A stretch of DNA of 64,000 bases, from NCBI GenBank assembly GCA_036365455.1, contig JAWQUS010000004.1, positions 6,393,501 through 6,457,500 of the forward strand, written 5' to 3'. Shown here in pieces: positions 48,314-59,225 of the stretch; position 1 is the stretch's first letter; each line of letters begins with the position of its first letter. The translations under genes and the position numbers were made by a program. Below the pieces are notes generated by a model. The model saw only the letters and a program-made list of their open reading frames with translations. It did not search any database and was not told the origin of the DNA. The stretch is from Macrosoma leucophasiata. Taxonomy: Eukaryota > Arthropoda > Insecta > Lepidoptera > Hedylidae.

Positions 48314-49117
48314 AATCAAAGGAAGCTTAAACGTAAGTGTTTATAAACCAGTATTTATTAATAATTGTAAAAAGTCAATTAAAACTTTATCAAAAAGTAA
48401 GTTAAAATATTTCGTATCCGTATCGTTCATTCAATATACATTTGACTTAATACTTCCCACAAACAATAAACCTTCATTTTGAGTAAGTCGTAAAGAATAA
48501 CACTGCATTTACGTGCAATTAACATCGCACTTGATAGCTTTAACATTCGAAGATTTATTTTTACGAGTACAATATGACAGAACTTTGATTATGCAAAAAC
48601 TTTCACCGCGCTTTATTTAATTGAATAAAACTATGGCTTATAATAACGCGATAATGATTGCGAACGAAATTGAGTCGGTGTACAATTAATAAATGACAAC
48701 AAAATTGTAAATAATGTTTTCAGTGTTACTTTTCCTGGGAGGTTGTCGCCCGAGGCATATCTTGATAGGCACGCAAGAAATATGATGCCACTGCTGTGGT
48801 TAAGATTAATTCTAACAGTAACTATCATAATTCAGAATCCGTTAATTAATGGTGTTGGTTAGAACAATAATAAGGAAACTGGATTGGTCAGGCAAGATAG
48901 ATATTGGTCATAATATGGTACTATTGATGCAGGATTTTCAATTCAGTTCGTTTTACTAGTTTCTATTGCAATTTTTACTGATACCAGAGATCTGATCGTA
49001 ATTTTAGGGTACGAGCACTACTGCCTTAACTAAGTTATCGAAACCTCTTAATAATAATCTGTGTGGTGGTACTAGTTAGTAAGTAGTCAATACATCTTCA
49101 TCAGACCCAGGATAACG
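48314..49117. other. Unannotated stretch
   Basis: No feature assigned. Confidence 0.4.
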
Positions 49118-49125
49118 CATCTACC

Positions 49126-50174
49126 TTCTTCTTCTTAGTCGTGCACTCTTGGCAGAGTGGTCGTGGTCATGTATCGGTCACTTTATCTTTCTCCGTCGTG
49201 ATCGCGATGCGTCGCCATGTAGCTCGATGTCTGGCAGAGTGAGAGCAGTCATTGATACTGGAGTGTGTCACAGATTTTATGAGGTCTGTCCATCTAGTCG
49301 GTGAGCGTCCACGAGATCGTTTGCCCTCAACTTTCCCTTGTACTACCAGTCGTTCCATGGAATCCTCGTTACGGGTGATGTGTCCGAAAAACTTTATGAT
49401 TCGTATCTGCACAATCGACGATAATCTTTGCTTGATCTTCAGCTCATTTAAAATAGAGACATTGGTACGGTGTGCGGTCCACGGGATTCTGAGCAGGCGT
49501 CTCCAGCACCACATTTCCAGTGCGTCAATTTTGCGACGATCCTGTATCCTCAGCGTCCACGTCTCAGCTCCATAGAGAAAGATCGGAAAGACCAAGCATC
49601 GCATTAACCGAACCTTTGTGTTTTTTGTTATTCTGCGGTCTTTCCAAATCTTTGTGAGTTTTTCCACTGAGGATCTTGTCACGGCGCAACGTCTACGAAT
49701 CTCATCCTCGCAACCTCCAGAGTTGGTGATAGTGGAACCCAAATATGTGAAGCTCTTGACAACTTCACATCCCGCTATACTTTGGACTTCCGGTTGGTTA
49801 TTATCGGCACGATCCACAATCATCATTTTGGTCTTATCGTGGTTGATTGCTAGTCCAAAATCTAAAGCTGTGGTCTGTAGGCTTTGAAGAAGCGTTTCGA
49901 TTTCCTCTCTTGTTGACGCTAGGAGAGTGGTGCCGGAAGATCTCAGATTTGAGATCTTCCGGCCTTCTATGGATATTCCTTTGTCCCAATCTTCGAGGAT
50001 TATCCGCATTATGTACTCTGTGTAGATATTAAAGAGTAAAGGAGATAGTATACAACCCTGCCTGACACCAGCTTGTGTCCTAAATCGACCCGAATCCACA
50101 CCGTCAACTCGAACAGCATCAGAGCCACCCTCGTACAGACGCCTCATAAGATGCACAAGGTGTTGTGGTACTCC
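49126..50174 (-). pseudogene. 5'-truncated RTE-like LINE with lost RT catalytic box
   Basis: The minus strand keeps one open frame of about 336 codons, starting GVPQHLVHLMRRLYEGGSD and followed by GVRQGCILSPLLFNIYTEY (RT block 4). Then come GLAINHDKTKMM, SFTYLGSTITNSGG, ETWTLR, MWCWRRLLRIPW, FFGHITRNED and GRSPTRWTD. This is the second half of an RT domain plus the C-terminal region of an RTE-type non-LTR element. The expected YADD box after SNLR is replaced by SSG, so no functional polymerase could be made. The copy is bounded by CATCTACC at 49118-49125 and 50175-50182, a target duplication. The 3' end is GAAGAAGAAG. The apparent ATG at 50177-50175 is target DNA. Confidence 0.93.
49932..49963. 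repeat. 14-bp palindrome replacing the YADD motif
   Basis: GCCGGAAGATCTCA (49932-49945) and TGAGATCTTCCGGC (49950-49963) enclose GATT. The palindrome sits exactly where the RT catalytic box should be in the LINE. Confidence 0.95.
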
Positions 50175-50182
50175 CATCTACC

Positions 50183-50662
50183 ATGATTGTCTAATTATTA
50201 TGTAAGTGTGCATAGTCTGCAGTTTTTACTCGCGGTTTTTACACATGGTTTAATATGGTATTAAATAATAAAATATGAACTACCTTGCTTCCATGCAACA
50301 AAGAAATGTGACGCCAATTACTTCTAAAATAGAAATCAGTGGTCATCAAACAGATAATAGGAGCACCAAGCACCATCAAAATAAAACATATTTTACATAA
50401 TGAAATATATCAGTTACACAACAAAGTCAATGATGCTGTTAGTCGGACCACTGACGCGTGCGGCGATACATTATTATCGTAATTCGAACCGAGAAGCTAA
50501 AATGAATAGCCTGGCTACTGTTTACTGTCAACGTCACTCGGAGATGCAATCAAAATGAGATTTAAATGACTTTCTAACAAGATTAATTTTACAACACTGC
50601 TGCTGTCAAGTAATAAAGAATTTCTGTGTCGATGTTATGTCTGAATAATTGTTTGCACTTAC
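50183..50662. other. Unannotated stretch downstream of the exon candidate
   Basis: Intron-like AT-rich DNA on the minus-strand model; nothing recognised. Confidence 0.4.
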
Positions 50663-50744
50663 ATTTTGGGCAGTTCCATTACATCAAGTTTGTTACGTCC
50701 ACCTGCTACCGATTTGCCGATTCCAAGAACGTGATTGATCTTAC
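50663..50744 (-). CDS. Candidate internal coding exon, 82 nt
   Basis: On the minus strand the segment follows ...TTATCTCTCTTTGTTACAG and ends at GTAAGT (donor GT at 50662-50661). A CTAAT branch-like motif lies at 50768-50764. Only one phase is open, KINHVLGIGKSVAGGRNKLD then VMELPK, after two bases that complete a split codon and leaving two bases at the end. I do not recognise the protein. The incoming phase equals the outgoing phase of the candidate exon at 56.7 kb. Because the acceptor is followed at once by GTAAGA, it could instead be a recursive splice site with its recursive exon. Confidence 0.42.
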
Positions 50745-50772
50745 CTGTAACAAAGAGAGATAAATTAGTTGA
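50740..50772 (-). promoter_or_regulatory. Minus-strand 3' splice site joined to GTAAGA
   Basis: Branch-like CTAAT, a long pyrimidine tract and TTACAG (AG at 50746-50745) directly precede GTAAGA. This is the best of the three acceptor-donor junctions in the window and matches the recursive splice site consensus described in Drosophila long introns. Confidence 0.55.
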
Positions 50773-51486
50773 ATGGTTTTTGATAAGCAGATCTTTTGTA
50801 ACGGAAATGAAACGGCGATGTTAACAGAAAAAAACAATAAATCTGAAGTGGATTCTAAAAAACGGTCGCATAGATGTAATCGAGACTACGAAAAAAGTAA
50901 TAAAACGAATTAGAACTAATTTTAACCAACTTGAAACTAGTGCTAGTCGGCAATGCGTGTCACACCCTAAATTTAGTATGACCGTTAGTCACTTGGTGAG
51001 GAATAATAATATTGCGTTAACAATATTGCCAGATGCGGAGTCTCCCACAGGCGGACGCGATGTTGGCGTTTGTAAACAACGTTTATTAATCAAGTTATTA
51101 GTAGCTTACTTTAATCCCTTACTTCAATCAGCATTAATAATACTATCAAATTCATTTAGATTAAAATAAGTTTATACGTTGTGGGGAAATTGAAATAGAA
51201 TGATGAAATGATTTTAAATCTCAACATGAAAACACATCTTTAAGATAAAATATAAAACTATAGGTTAGGCAATTTTAAAGAAAAGATGACGCAGGGTACA
51301 CCTTTGCTTTTCTTAAAAATTACCACAACTAATAGGTCACCAAATCTACTAAGGGTTTATTTCATATATTTTACAGGTGCCGGCAAATAACTAAGCATTT
51401 CGCATTTTAAAACCGCAGGTCAAACTGCAAACAGAAAAAACTGAAATCTGTGGTTGTGGCTCTGTGACAACAATTACAGAGCCAGA
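50773..51486. other. Unannotated stretch
   Basis: No feature assigned. Confidence 0.4.
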
Positions 51487-51619
51487 CATCACCGTCTAAT
51501 AGGAACACGGTAGTCAAGTGTTGAACACTACCATTTGGCGGCAGATAGATTAGGTAATGTGGTACCTAGGCCCTCGAGCTCCGAGATTGGAACTATCTAT
51601 CTATCTATCTTCCACCAGT
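51487..51619 (-). repeat. Family X 5' half with CTAT expansion
   Basis: GTTGAACACTACCATTTGGC and ATTAGGTAATGTGG lead to TTCCACCAGT, the inverted X 5' end. A CTATCTATCTATCTAT microsatellite interrupts the segment that should read CACTGGAGCTCTA. Confidence 0.7.
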
Positions 51620-51785
51620 AAAAAAAGGTTATTACCGTAGGCATATACAAAAATAACGAATAGAAAAACCAGCGAAGAGCTCAGCACACTTTACTCAGTA
51701 GCTAGATAAACTTTAATCATATCTTGCAATAAGGCTGCACTAGACTGAGAGTTTCACACTTTCATTTAGAAGGGAATCTAATAAA

Positions 51786-51902
51786 TGGGCACATAATTAT
51801 CGGCATAATAACTCTAGCCTCAGGGGGACCAACACATCCGCACTGAGGCCATTAGTCTGACCTTTATGTCTGTGGCTTACAGTAATCACTTACCATCATG
51901 GA
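51786..51902 (+). repeat. Family X, diverged fragment
   Basis: CTAGCCTCAGGGGGACC, CTGACCTTTATGTCTGTGGC and CAGTAATCACTTACCATCAT follow X order. Confidence 0.55.
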
Positions 51903-52598
51903 CTTATTCACTACTTCAATCAGATAAAAGTATAAAATATATAAGTATTTAAGTATATTTAAAAAAAAACCCGCCGCCCATGTCAAAGAACGAGGAAGGC
52001 AAATAAGGCTTAGAGACGAACAGAATACATGCACAGGTTGCCGTTTCTGGCAGGCTCTGTTTGCCTTATCCAGGGCTGGAATATTTGAATCCTCCCACAT
52101 ACCCATCTGAAACTACTGATAATAATTTGTTTTAAGAAAAAAAATCTTCTTTTCTAGATTAGGTATTGAATGCTCATTAAACCGTAGGCATAATTAAAAC
52201 TAAAAACATCTAGGTAACTATCTCGAAGAAAGTAAATGCCCTTGGTATGCGTTGTTTTATTCTTTAGCAAGTTTATGTTAAAATATTTCTGCTTTCTCCT
52301 CATAAGCAATTACTTTTCGATATTTAAAGCTCAATTAAAATTATTGGACGAATACCAAAATAGCATTTTTACCGTTAAACATGTGATAAAAAATTTAACT
52401 AGGTACACAAAAGTTATCTTTTTTTAGTTTAGGTAATACGAGAATTAGACAATTAGGTAGGCCGAGCATGCGGTTCCAGGTACGATTGTTCGAGAACTTT
52501 GTCAGTGTCACATTCAGAGTACAGTAATGTGCTTTACAAATATTAATAGCCTGCGCACTGTGCCGGCTTTCAGGGGACTGAAAAAAGAAAGCATTTAC
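51903..52598. other. Unannotated stretch
   Basis: No feature assigned. Confidence 0.4.
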
Positions 52599-52619
52599 CT
52601 CTTCCTGCGGCTCGCCCTC
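52599..52619 (-). CDS. Weak candidate microexon, 21 nt
   Basis: Between GATCCTTTTAG and GTAAAT the minus strand carries GAGGGCGAGCCGCAGGAAGA plus G, GC-rich in AT-rich surroundings. Its length is a multiple of three, so it would not disturb the shared phase of the candidate exons at 56.7 kb and 50.7 kb. Chance is a real alternative. Confidence 0.15.
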
Positions 52620-52989
52620 CTAAAAGGATCGCTTTAGACCTCGTTTACGTCTCTGGTTTTTCTTTTCGTACCGCTTTTAAGAGCAATAGTGATAGTCCGG
52701 CTATCGCAATTATTTTATCAGGCTATATGAAAGCGAAAGTGATAACCAGATTGTCATTATTGCGAATGATCGTTGTTCATTGCTCAATAAACTAGGACTA
52801 AAGTGATTCAGTTAGGCCGTCGATCCGCTGACCTTTGAAGGATATAAAGACCTGAGTTTATGTTCCATTGTAGGTACATACTTTGTTTAAAACAATACGT
52901 TTATTATTCAATAATCTTGCTACCTAAAATCCGACAGATATGACGTCCCGTCTCATATTCTGCGGAATATCATATTCTTCTGAAGTGCG

Positions 52990-53060
52990 GAAAACGAGAC
53001 ATTGCATCACATATCACTCATCAGGGAATCAAACGCTGATGTAGCTGTTAAAATCAACAC
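52990..53060 (+). repeat. Direct repeat flanking LINE debris, copy 1
   Basis: GAAGTGCGGAAAACGAGACA then GCATCACATATCACTCATCA and GTTAAAATC match 53394-53471 in the same orientation, about 400 bp away. Confidence 0.6.
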
Positions 53061-53084
53061 TTCAACTTAAAAAAAAACATCCTT

Positions 53085-53320
53085 ACTTTGGTCATGTAAC
53101 GCACCGTGTATCCGCACAAACGCAGCATGACATCTGTCATGGAACATGGGACACTTGGTAGTGCAGAGTAGAGTAGATGAAGTCAGATCTCGAGGGAAGT
53201 TAACGTTATGCTGGTCTGATTAGATTAAAACCTTAAATAAAACATCCACCAACGAAGAGGCCCGCTAAGGATCACTCCTTGAGAAATGGGTGAAGTACAG
53301 TGCTGAGCGCTTCCAAACAA
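53085..53320 (+). pseudogene. Old RTE-like LINE C-terminal fragment
   Basis: The plus strand shows YFGHV, then in another frame VQSRVDEVRSRGKLTLCWSD, stop, IKTLNKTSTNEEA and LLEKWVK. This follows the order YFGH...GKV.G.RSRGR...RWSDQIK...A..R.KW found after the RT domain in RTE-type elements. Several stops and shifts make it ancient. Confidence 0.5.
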
Positions 53321-53393
53321 TAAGCCTGACTAGGAGTGTTCTATAAAGAGCATACGAATAAGAGAATGATGTACTCTCTTAATTATGCCGAAA

Positions 53394-53471
53394 TATGAAG
53401 TGCGGGAAACGAGATATAGCATCGCATAACACTATCAGGAAACGTTCAAATGTTGATAAAGCTGATAAAAT
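53394..53471 (+). repeat. Direct repeat flanking LINE debris, copy 2
   Basis: GAAGTGCGGGAAACGAGATA then GCATCGCATAACACTATCAG and GATAAAATC pair with copy 1 at 52.99 kb. Confidence 0.6.
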
Positions 53472-53856
53472 CTCACTTATAAGATAATGCCCATAATATA
53501 GGACGGATTCATGCGAAATTCGATATGAGTTTCCAGAATACTTAGTAAACCACTTACATCACCCTTGTAGAGCTTCGCGAATGACGTGAAATATCAAACA
53601 ACGGACAATTAATGACCTTGACTGCCTGAAATGACTATCGAGTCACTGTCGACAATCTCGTATTTGTGAAAATACGAGTGCTTTAGTAGTCTATGTTACT
53701 GTACCTGAAATCTACGCTGTTTAGCCTCCAAGCCAAATACTTTTGGGATATGTACTCATATATTACAATTGTACCAAATACGATAGTGCTAAACACAAAA
53801 AAATTACAGTAGATAGATTACGAAAAATCTCATTATTACAGATGTATCAGTGTATT
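53472..53856. other. Unannotated stretch
   Basis: Holds only the rejected exon-like segment at 53558-53625. Confidence 0.35.
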
Positions 53857-54062
53857 TTATGTATGTATATTCACGCCAGGTCCCTAATAGGGTAGGCAGA
53901 GAGTGTAGGGCGCCAGATATCCCGGTCCTGACATACCTCTCGTGCCTCATCTACCTCCATCACTCTCTTCATACATGCACGCCGATTCCTAAGACTTTTG
54001 ACGCCACCACCAGGCAGAACTCGACGTATTTGGTCATGTCAGGTCAGTCTTGGTCTTCCTGG
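53857..54062 (-). pseudogene. LINE (family Z) C-terminal fragment, best copy
   Basis: The minus strand reads GRPRLT, stop, HDQIRRVLPGGGVKSLRNRR, ACMKRVMEVDEAREVCQDRD, IWRPTLSAYPIRDLA and a stop at 53873-53871, with one internal stop. An ATAC repeat tail follows the stop, as in the 9.1-kb copy. About 65 codons remain, so the copy is strongly 5'-truncated. Confidence 0.85.
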
Positions 54063-54940
54063 GATTAACAGTATCAGTATGTATCAGTCATTACGTTATA
54101 TAACTTTAGTGACTACCTTTATCTACTGACGAACAATATAATTAATATCACAGTCTGAAGAAAACGAACGTGTTATTATACTGTGTTAATATGCCACGCA
54201 TAGCTACAATATTTGTTCAATGTTTCCAAATGATCACAAATTGGACCGAAGTATAATGACTTTATTAACGACGTGTTGGATGAAAGCACTTCAAATAAAT
54301 GAAGCAAAATTATTTGCCTGCAGGCTAATGGTCAATGGTTCTTTTGCATGGTATGCTACGCTTTATCATTAATATATTTCGGAATATGATCTTTAATATG
54401 CAGCATCTGAATCGACTTTATTTTTTCTTTTCCCAGCGTCAAAATTAAATTACTAATACACACTTGCATATGGTGATACTTTAAAGTCCCTTAGTAGGAG
54501 TAGAGTAGACCAAACATAAACATAAAATAACCGTTAAAGTTAAAATCAGATCCGTAAAACCATGCGGAATTTTTAAACATCGTGAACCGTTTGCTAAAAA
54601 GGATACAGACATGGTAGCATTTTATTTACAAAGAATTGAACACGATTCTAAATCAATAGCTGACGTCACAAATCTACAAGCATCAGGATCATTGAACAAC
54701 GCACCTGACGCGTGCACTGAATCACGTAAGCATTCCAATATAGTCAAAGTATTATTGGCATCTTTAACACTAAGGAGGTTGAGATTAGAAAAATCATCAT
54801 GATAACTGGTGGAAGAGGTACAGTAACGGAACTCAATTACCTGTAAGTGGCCTTCAAATTTCTGAACAAAAACAAGAATATCTAAAACCTCCGAAATGGT
54901 AAAATTGCTGTATTTTGAACTTCTGTTTTTGTTTGGATGT
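54063..54940. other. Unannotated stretch
   Basis: A plus-strand frame at 54611-54802 is unsupported. No element recognised. Confidence 0.35.
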
Positions 54941-54975
54941 CTATTAATTTGCCACTTTCATTATTAAAAAAAATC
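54941..54975 (+). repeat. Family X 3' scrap
   Basis: TTTGCCACTTTCATTATTAA followed by AAAAAA matches the last bases of X. Confidence 0.45.
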
Positions 54976-56664
54976 GTCATACCATTTTACCACATTACCA
55001 CTTCGTCACCTGCCCAAGAAAGTAGTTCCATTCACTTGAAAGCATGATAGTGTTCTACGATCATGTCCGGCTACGATGTTTTCTGGACCTACATATAGCT
55101 CAAGGTCAACATAACATAGCCTGCATAGTTATGGGTATGAATTTACAAGGGCAAGTATGACCTGCGATTCCTATAAGCTGTAGCAAGCAAGTAGAAAAAA
55201 TAAAACAAACACCTGACAATGTAAAAGATGCAACATAACCCATGGAACAAATCGCAAATGCCAATTAACAATGAGTCAAAATCAAAAATAGAAGTGAAGC
55301 GCATAGCATCCTGTTAGCGCGGAAAACGGGTCAGTTATTATTAACACGACAATTATACACTACTAGAAATCGTTGTATCGTTACATAGCTGAATATCAAA
55401 TATAATAAACAATTCGTAAATGAAAGTTAAATATAAGATTTTGTACCAACCTTTTCTAGTCTAGAGAACAAGGAATAATTTCTGGTTCCAAACAGAATTA
55501 TTATTATTTTTTAAGGATCATCACTTGGTTGCTTACTCTGTAACAATGAGCGAATAAAAGTGGAAGTGAATACTGTTATTGGAAACGTAGCTTCATACTT
55601 ATTTAAAGTAGAACTCACATAATATCTAACGTACGACAATAATAGTTGTCTCCCTAAAGAATAACAGGAAAAACAGGAGTTTGTATGATCCTCCGTCAGC
55701 ATGCCATCCTATTACACAATAAGTGTAATAGGATGGCATGCATTGCTTACATCCTAGTCAGCAAACGGATATATTATAAATATGCTGTTTCAGTTTGCGA
55801 ATATAAGACACGTCAACTGTTGTCACTGCAAGTACTGCAACAGTGAATTACACAAACTTGTTTTCCTAATTCTGATTATAAAAAAGACCCGTCTATCGGG
55901 AGATAAAAAGTCTGCAGTTTGTGTGTACCTACTCTTAGAGTTTTGAATGTCTGAGTAGTGAGATTCTTATATGTTATTAGTTATAATTTTCTTTAATTAT
56001 CATCTCAAGACTCGAGAATAAGAAAGCGTATAGAGCACAGAATATGTGAAGTTGTAAACTGTAAAGATTATAGTTGTAAGTCATAATACCCTTTGTAGAC
56101 AGCGAAAGTGTTACAATCATAAAACATCCAACTCCGTCTGTCGACCATACGTTATCCAGATGGTGTTAATATTTTTACTGTGGGGAGATCCGACCCTCGA
56201 ATGGTATCTATCATTTAAACTTATATGACGACATTCAACTACTCGTATCTTTGGAAGTGATGTTAGCATTGAATAAATTTTATCCAACGTTATCCAATGC
56301 TACCAACAACTCTTGTGTATAATGTTATGTTAGCACTCACCACTCGCTTGCTTATTTGTAGAAAAGACAAATAAGTACCATTTCGTAAGTAAATAGGAAT
56401 TCTATACTAGCTACGTCAAGGAATTCACTGTTTCCTAAGCTATTTGTTGTGATCGTCATTTGCATTTAGTGCTTTTATGTTTTCAGTTATTCATTTACAA
56501 TTTTGTAGATAAAAGCCCGAGTGAATGGAGCAGTAGAAATGTGATGCGTATACCGACCCGTCTGTTATTATTATAAAACAACAATTCCTTGAATTGCGTC
56601 TTCAACTAGCCTATCTAGTAATTTTCTTCAACTAATTCTGAATTGACTGGCTTTTACTACTTAC
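54976..56664. other. Unannotated stretch with one perfect hairpin
   Basis: Apart from the hairpin at 55699-55741 no feature was recognised. Confidence 0.4.
55699..55741. repeat. Perfect 19-bp hairpin, 5-nt loop
   Basis: GCATGCCATCCTATTACAC (55699-55717) and GTGTAATAGGATGGCATGC (55723-55741) enclose AATAA. There is no mismatch, so the structure is recent or maintained. Confidence 0.97.
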
Positions 56665-56731
56665 CTTCCAGTCCAAATTGACACCGCGAACACGAGAAAT
56701 CAAACAAATGAGCATCGAATGTACTTTTTAG
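56665..56731 (-). CDS. Candidate internal coding exon, 67 nt
   Basis: The minus strand reads ...CCTTTATTCTTTAG|CTAAAAAG... to ...CTGGAAG|GTAAGTAG, with a pyrimidine-rich acceptor and a consensus donor. The open phase is LKSTFDAHLFDFSCSRCQFG then LE, leaving one base. Joined to the 82-nt segment at 50.7 kb the split codon becomes GGT and the frame stays open. C-x2-C is present but too little to name a domain. I do not recognise the protein. No clear branch motif is seen here. Confidence 0.3.
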
Positions 56732-58665
56732 CTAAAGAATAAAGGCATTGACGAGAAGCAGTTCTAAATAAACACAAACAACTATTCCTAGAAAGGAAAC
56801 TATCCCTCCCATTAACGCTTCCTCTACAAACGGATATATACAAAGACTGACAAAGTTGCATTACTGTGAAACATTCAGAATCATCTTTTGATGTCACCAA
56901 AGCACGTATTCAACATAAACAATATTTTGTAGCGGAGTTTTGATGAATGCTACGTATTATTTTTATTTGAGAACATAATTGATTTGATTGATCCGTAGAA
57001 GTATAAAATATAATGAGTTGAATATAAATATTCAAGTAAATGATGATAGAATGAATAGAAAATAGATAATGATTCAAGAAATAATAGAACTGCAGGTAAC
57101 TCATGAAATTAAAGTACTAATCACGGGGACATAGAATAACAGATTGTTGTAGTAAAGAAATTAAATTAACGCGTGAAAATTAATAATGTAACATACACAA
57201 TACGGACTAGACATTTTTATTTGAACATGCCTTTTACGGGGTTTACCCGAGTGGAAACGTGGCAAAAGCAACTTTCCTAGAAGGATTAATGCCCGCACGA
57301 TTAACACTAATTACTTAACGCCATATTATTCCCGAAAGAACAAAGAACGAGCTTTCTAATTACAAACCATTGCGAGTGCTAAGAGTTATGGTGTTTTTTA
57401 TGCAACCCCCACAAGTAAATAAACTCAATGTCTTATGAGCGAAGGTCCACAGTTGTATAACGTATTGTTCAAACTTACTTTCTATCGAATAATTAAGCTA
57501 GTTAATGAAGTCCTTTACAGTATAGTTCAAGTAACAAGGTTGGAAAGGTCAGGGTGAACGACCTGGCTTATGTTAAGACTCGTTCACATTGGTGTAGGCG
57601 CATCGATAGATATAAAAACTGTTCAATAGAGTACGGTTGACTGTTAAGATAAAAATTGTGTACTCGTAAATCGTGATGGCGGTTGCGTCTAGAGTTTTAT
57701 TATAAACAATGTCAATTATATTTTTTATTCATTCAAACTGCGTCCCGGCAAAATTTGTACTGCCTTTGAAATAATAACATGAAGCTTTATATTATAGTAA
57801 AATAAAAAATACATCTCTAGTGGCTAACCTCCAAGTTAATAATCATTCACACATGTTTACAAGAGATTTGTAGTTTCAAAGAAGGTGAATTATTTAAAGC
57901 GAAAATAATTGGATATAATTTGTATTTTAATACAAAGTTTTTGAGTCTGCAAATTATTTTTTTTCACTTCTTCAAAATAAACTTGGATAAGTCTCTGCAG
58001 AAGTTTTTAAGAGCACAAAAGTTTTAGTAGCAAACGAAGGAGATATTATATGATAACATCTAATTAGTCAATTGATATCACTTCAATGTTGTATGTTCGT
58101 TACCAGACACAGACACAGACACCTACAACCGTATCAAGTAATCCAATATTCTGAGTAAATAATTAATTAATTGACGTCTATTTTAATAAAAACTTACTCG
58201 CTTAAGTTGTAAACATAAAATACTCGTTTTAGGTGCAAACTTAGCCATAAGTTGGATTATTGTAGCGCGGCACGCAATGGACGCCTTAGGGTTGCTAGAT
58301 TTAAAAAATGAATTAAAATGGCTATGCAAAATCTTTCAACCAGTAAATTATTAGCATTATTTCCTATCAGTTCTCACTCCAAGTAGTCAAATAATATGTA
58401 TTTAAATAAAGCTGTTAAAGATGGTTTTCTAACTAAGTCCACGATCATCGTAAGCGAAAAATATATTGTAATATGTATCTCGTTGACAATTACAGAAAAA
58501 ACAAAAAGTGTTGTCTTAAAAAAACCTCCGACTTTATCATAGATAACTTTCAAGTTTTTTATTAAATTGTATTTGTTTATATTTATATCCCGATTTTCCA
58601 TGGTGACTTTAACGGTTTTATCATGAATGCAAAGAGATCCTTATAAAAAATATTCCGATCCTACA
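56732..58665. other. Unannotated stretch
   Basis: A further exon-like 30-nt segment on the minus strand (57247-57276) lies between CTTCTAG and GTAAAC and is phase-compatible, but weak. Nothing else recognised. Confidence 0.35.
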
Positions 58666-58720
58666 TGTATGTATGTATCTTCACGCTAAGTCGGGTAAGC
58701 AGAGAGCGTGTAAGTATCCA
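58666..58720 (-). pseudogene. LINE family Z tail
   Basis: TGTATGTATGTATCTTCACG then CTAAGTCGGGTAAGCAGAGA matches the stop codon, last codons and ATAC tail of family Z, with a small deletion. Confidence 0.6.
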
Positions 58721-59225
58721 TCATTTATAAATCAGTCTGTTTTGGTAGAGATAGAACGTGTGTAAAATTATGATAATCATTATTACCCATACAATTGTGT
58801 ACGATGACCACAACCGGCTGAGGTATTAACGGTGGTACAGATTTAAAGAAATATAAATAGCCCTACCCCAGATAGGTTTTGGTGGAGGCAATTAAGTTTA
58901 TACTTAAAGATTTATTACATAAAATATTGTGTGACATTTGCAATTGAATAACATGTGACGCAATCGTCACATAATATGAACTCCAACAGCCGTGACTTCG
59001 TTGAAGGTAAACAAGTTCTGTGCCTTGCGTTTCAATTACTTGCACATGTAAAATTTGTTACTTAGCAAATATGACATTGAATTATTTCAAGTCTTCTTAA
59101 TTAGCGTTGAACAATCTTTGTATTTAGTTTCTTCTTACTTACAGAATGGTTTAGGTATGTAAGTATACCTACTTTTTCGTTTACGTATAATACAATAAAA
59201 TCTAGTGAATACATATAAAGTTACG
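58721..59225. other. Unannotated stretch
   Basis: No feature assigned. Confidence 0.4.

Noticed and set aside
49252..49887. Plus-strand frames of 89-107 codons
   Set aside because: Shadows of the RTE-like LINE frame on the minus strand.
53558..53625. Minus-strand 68-nt segment between TTTCAG and GTAAGT, open in one phase (AVKVINCPLFDISRHS...)
   Set aside because: Its open phase and length are incompatible with inclusion between the 56.7-kb and 50.7-kb candidates, and the acceptor tract is short.
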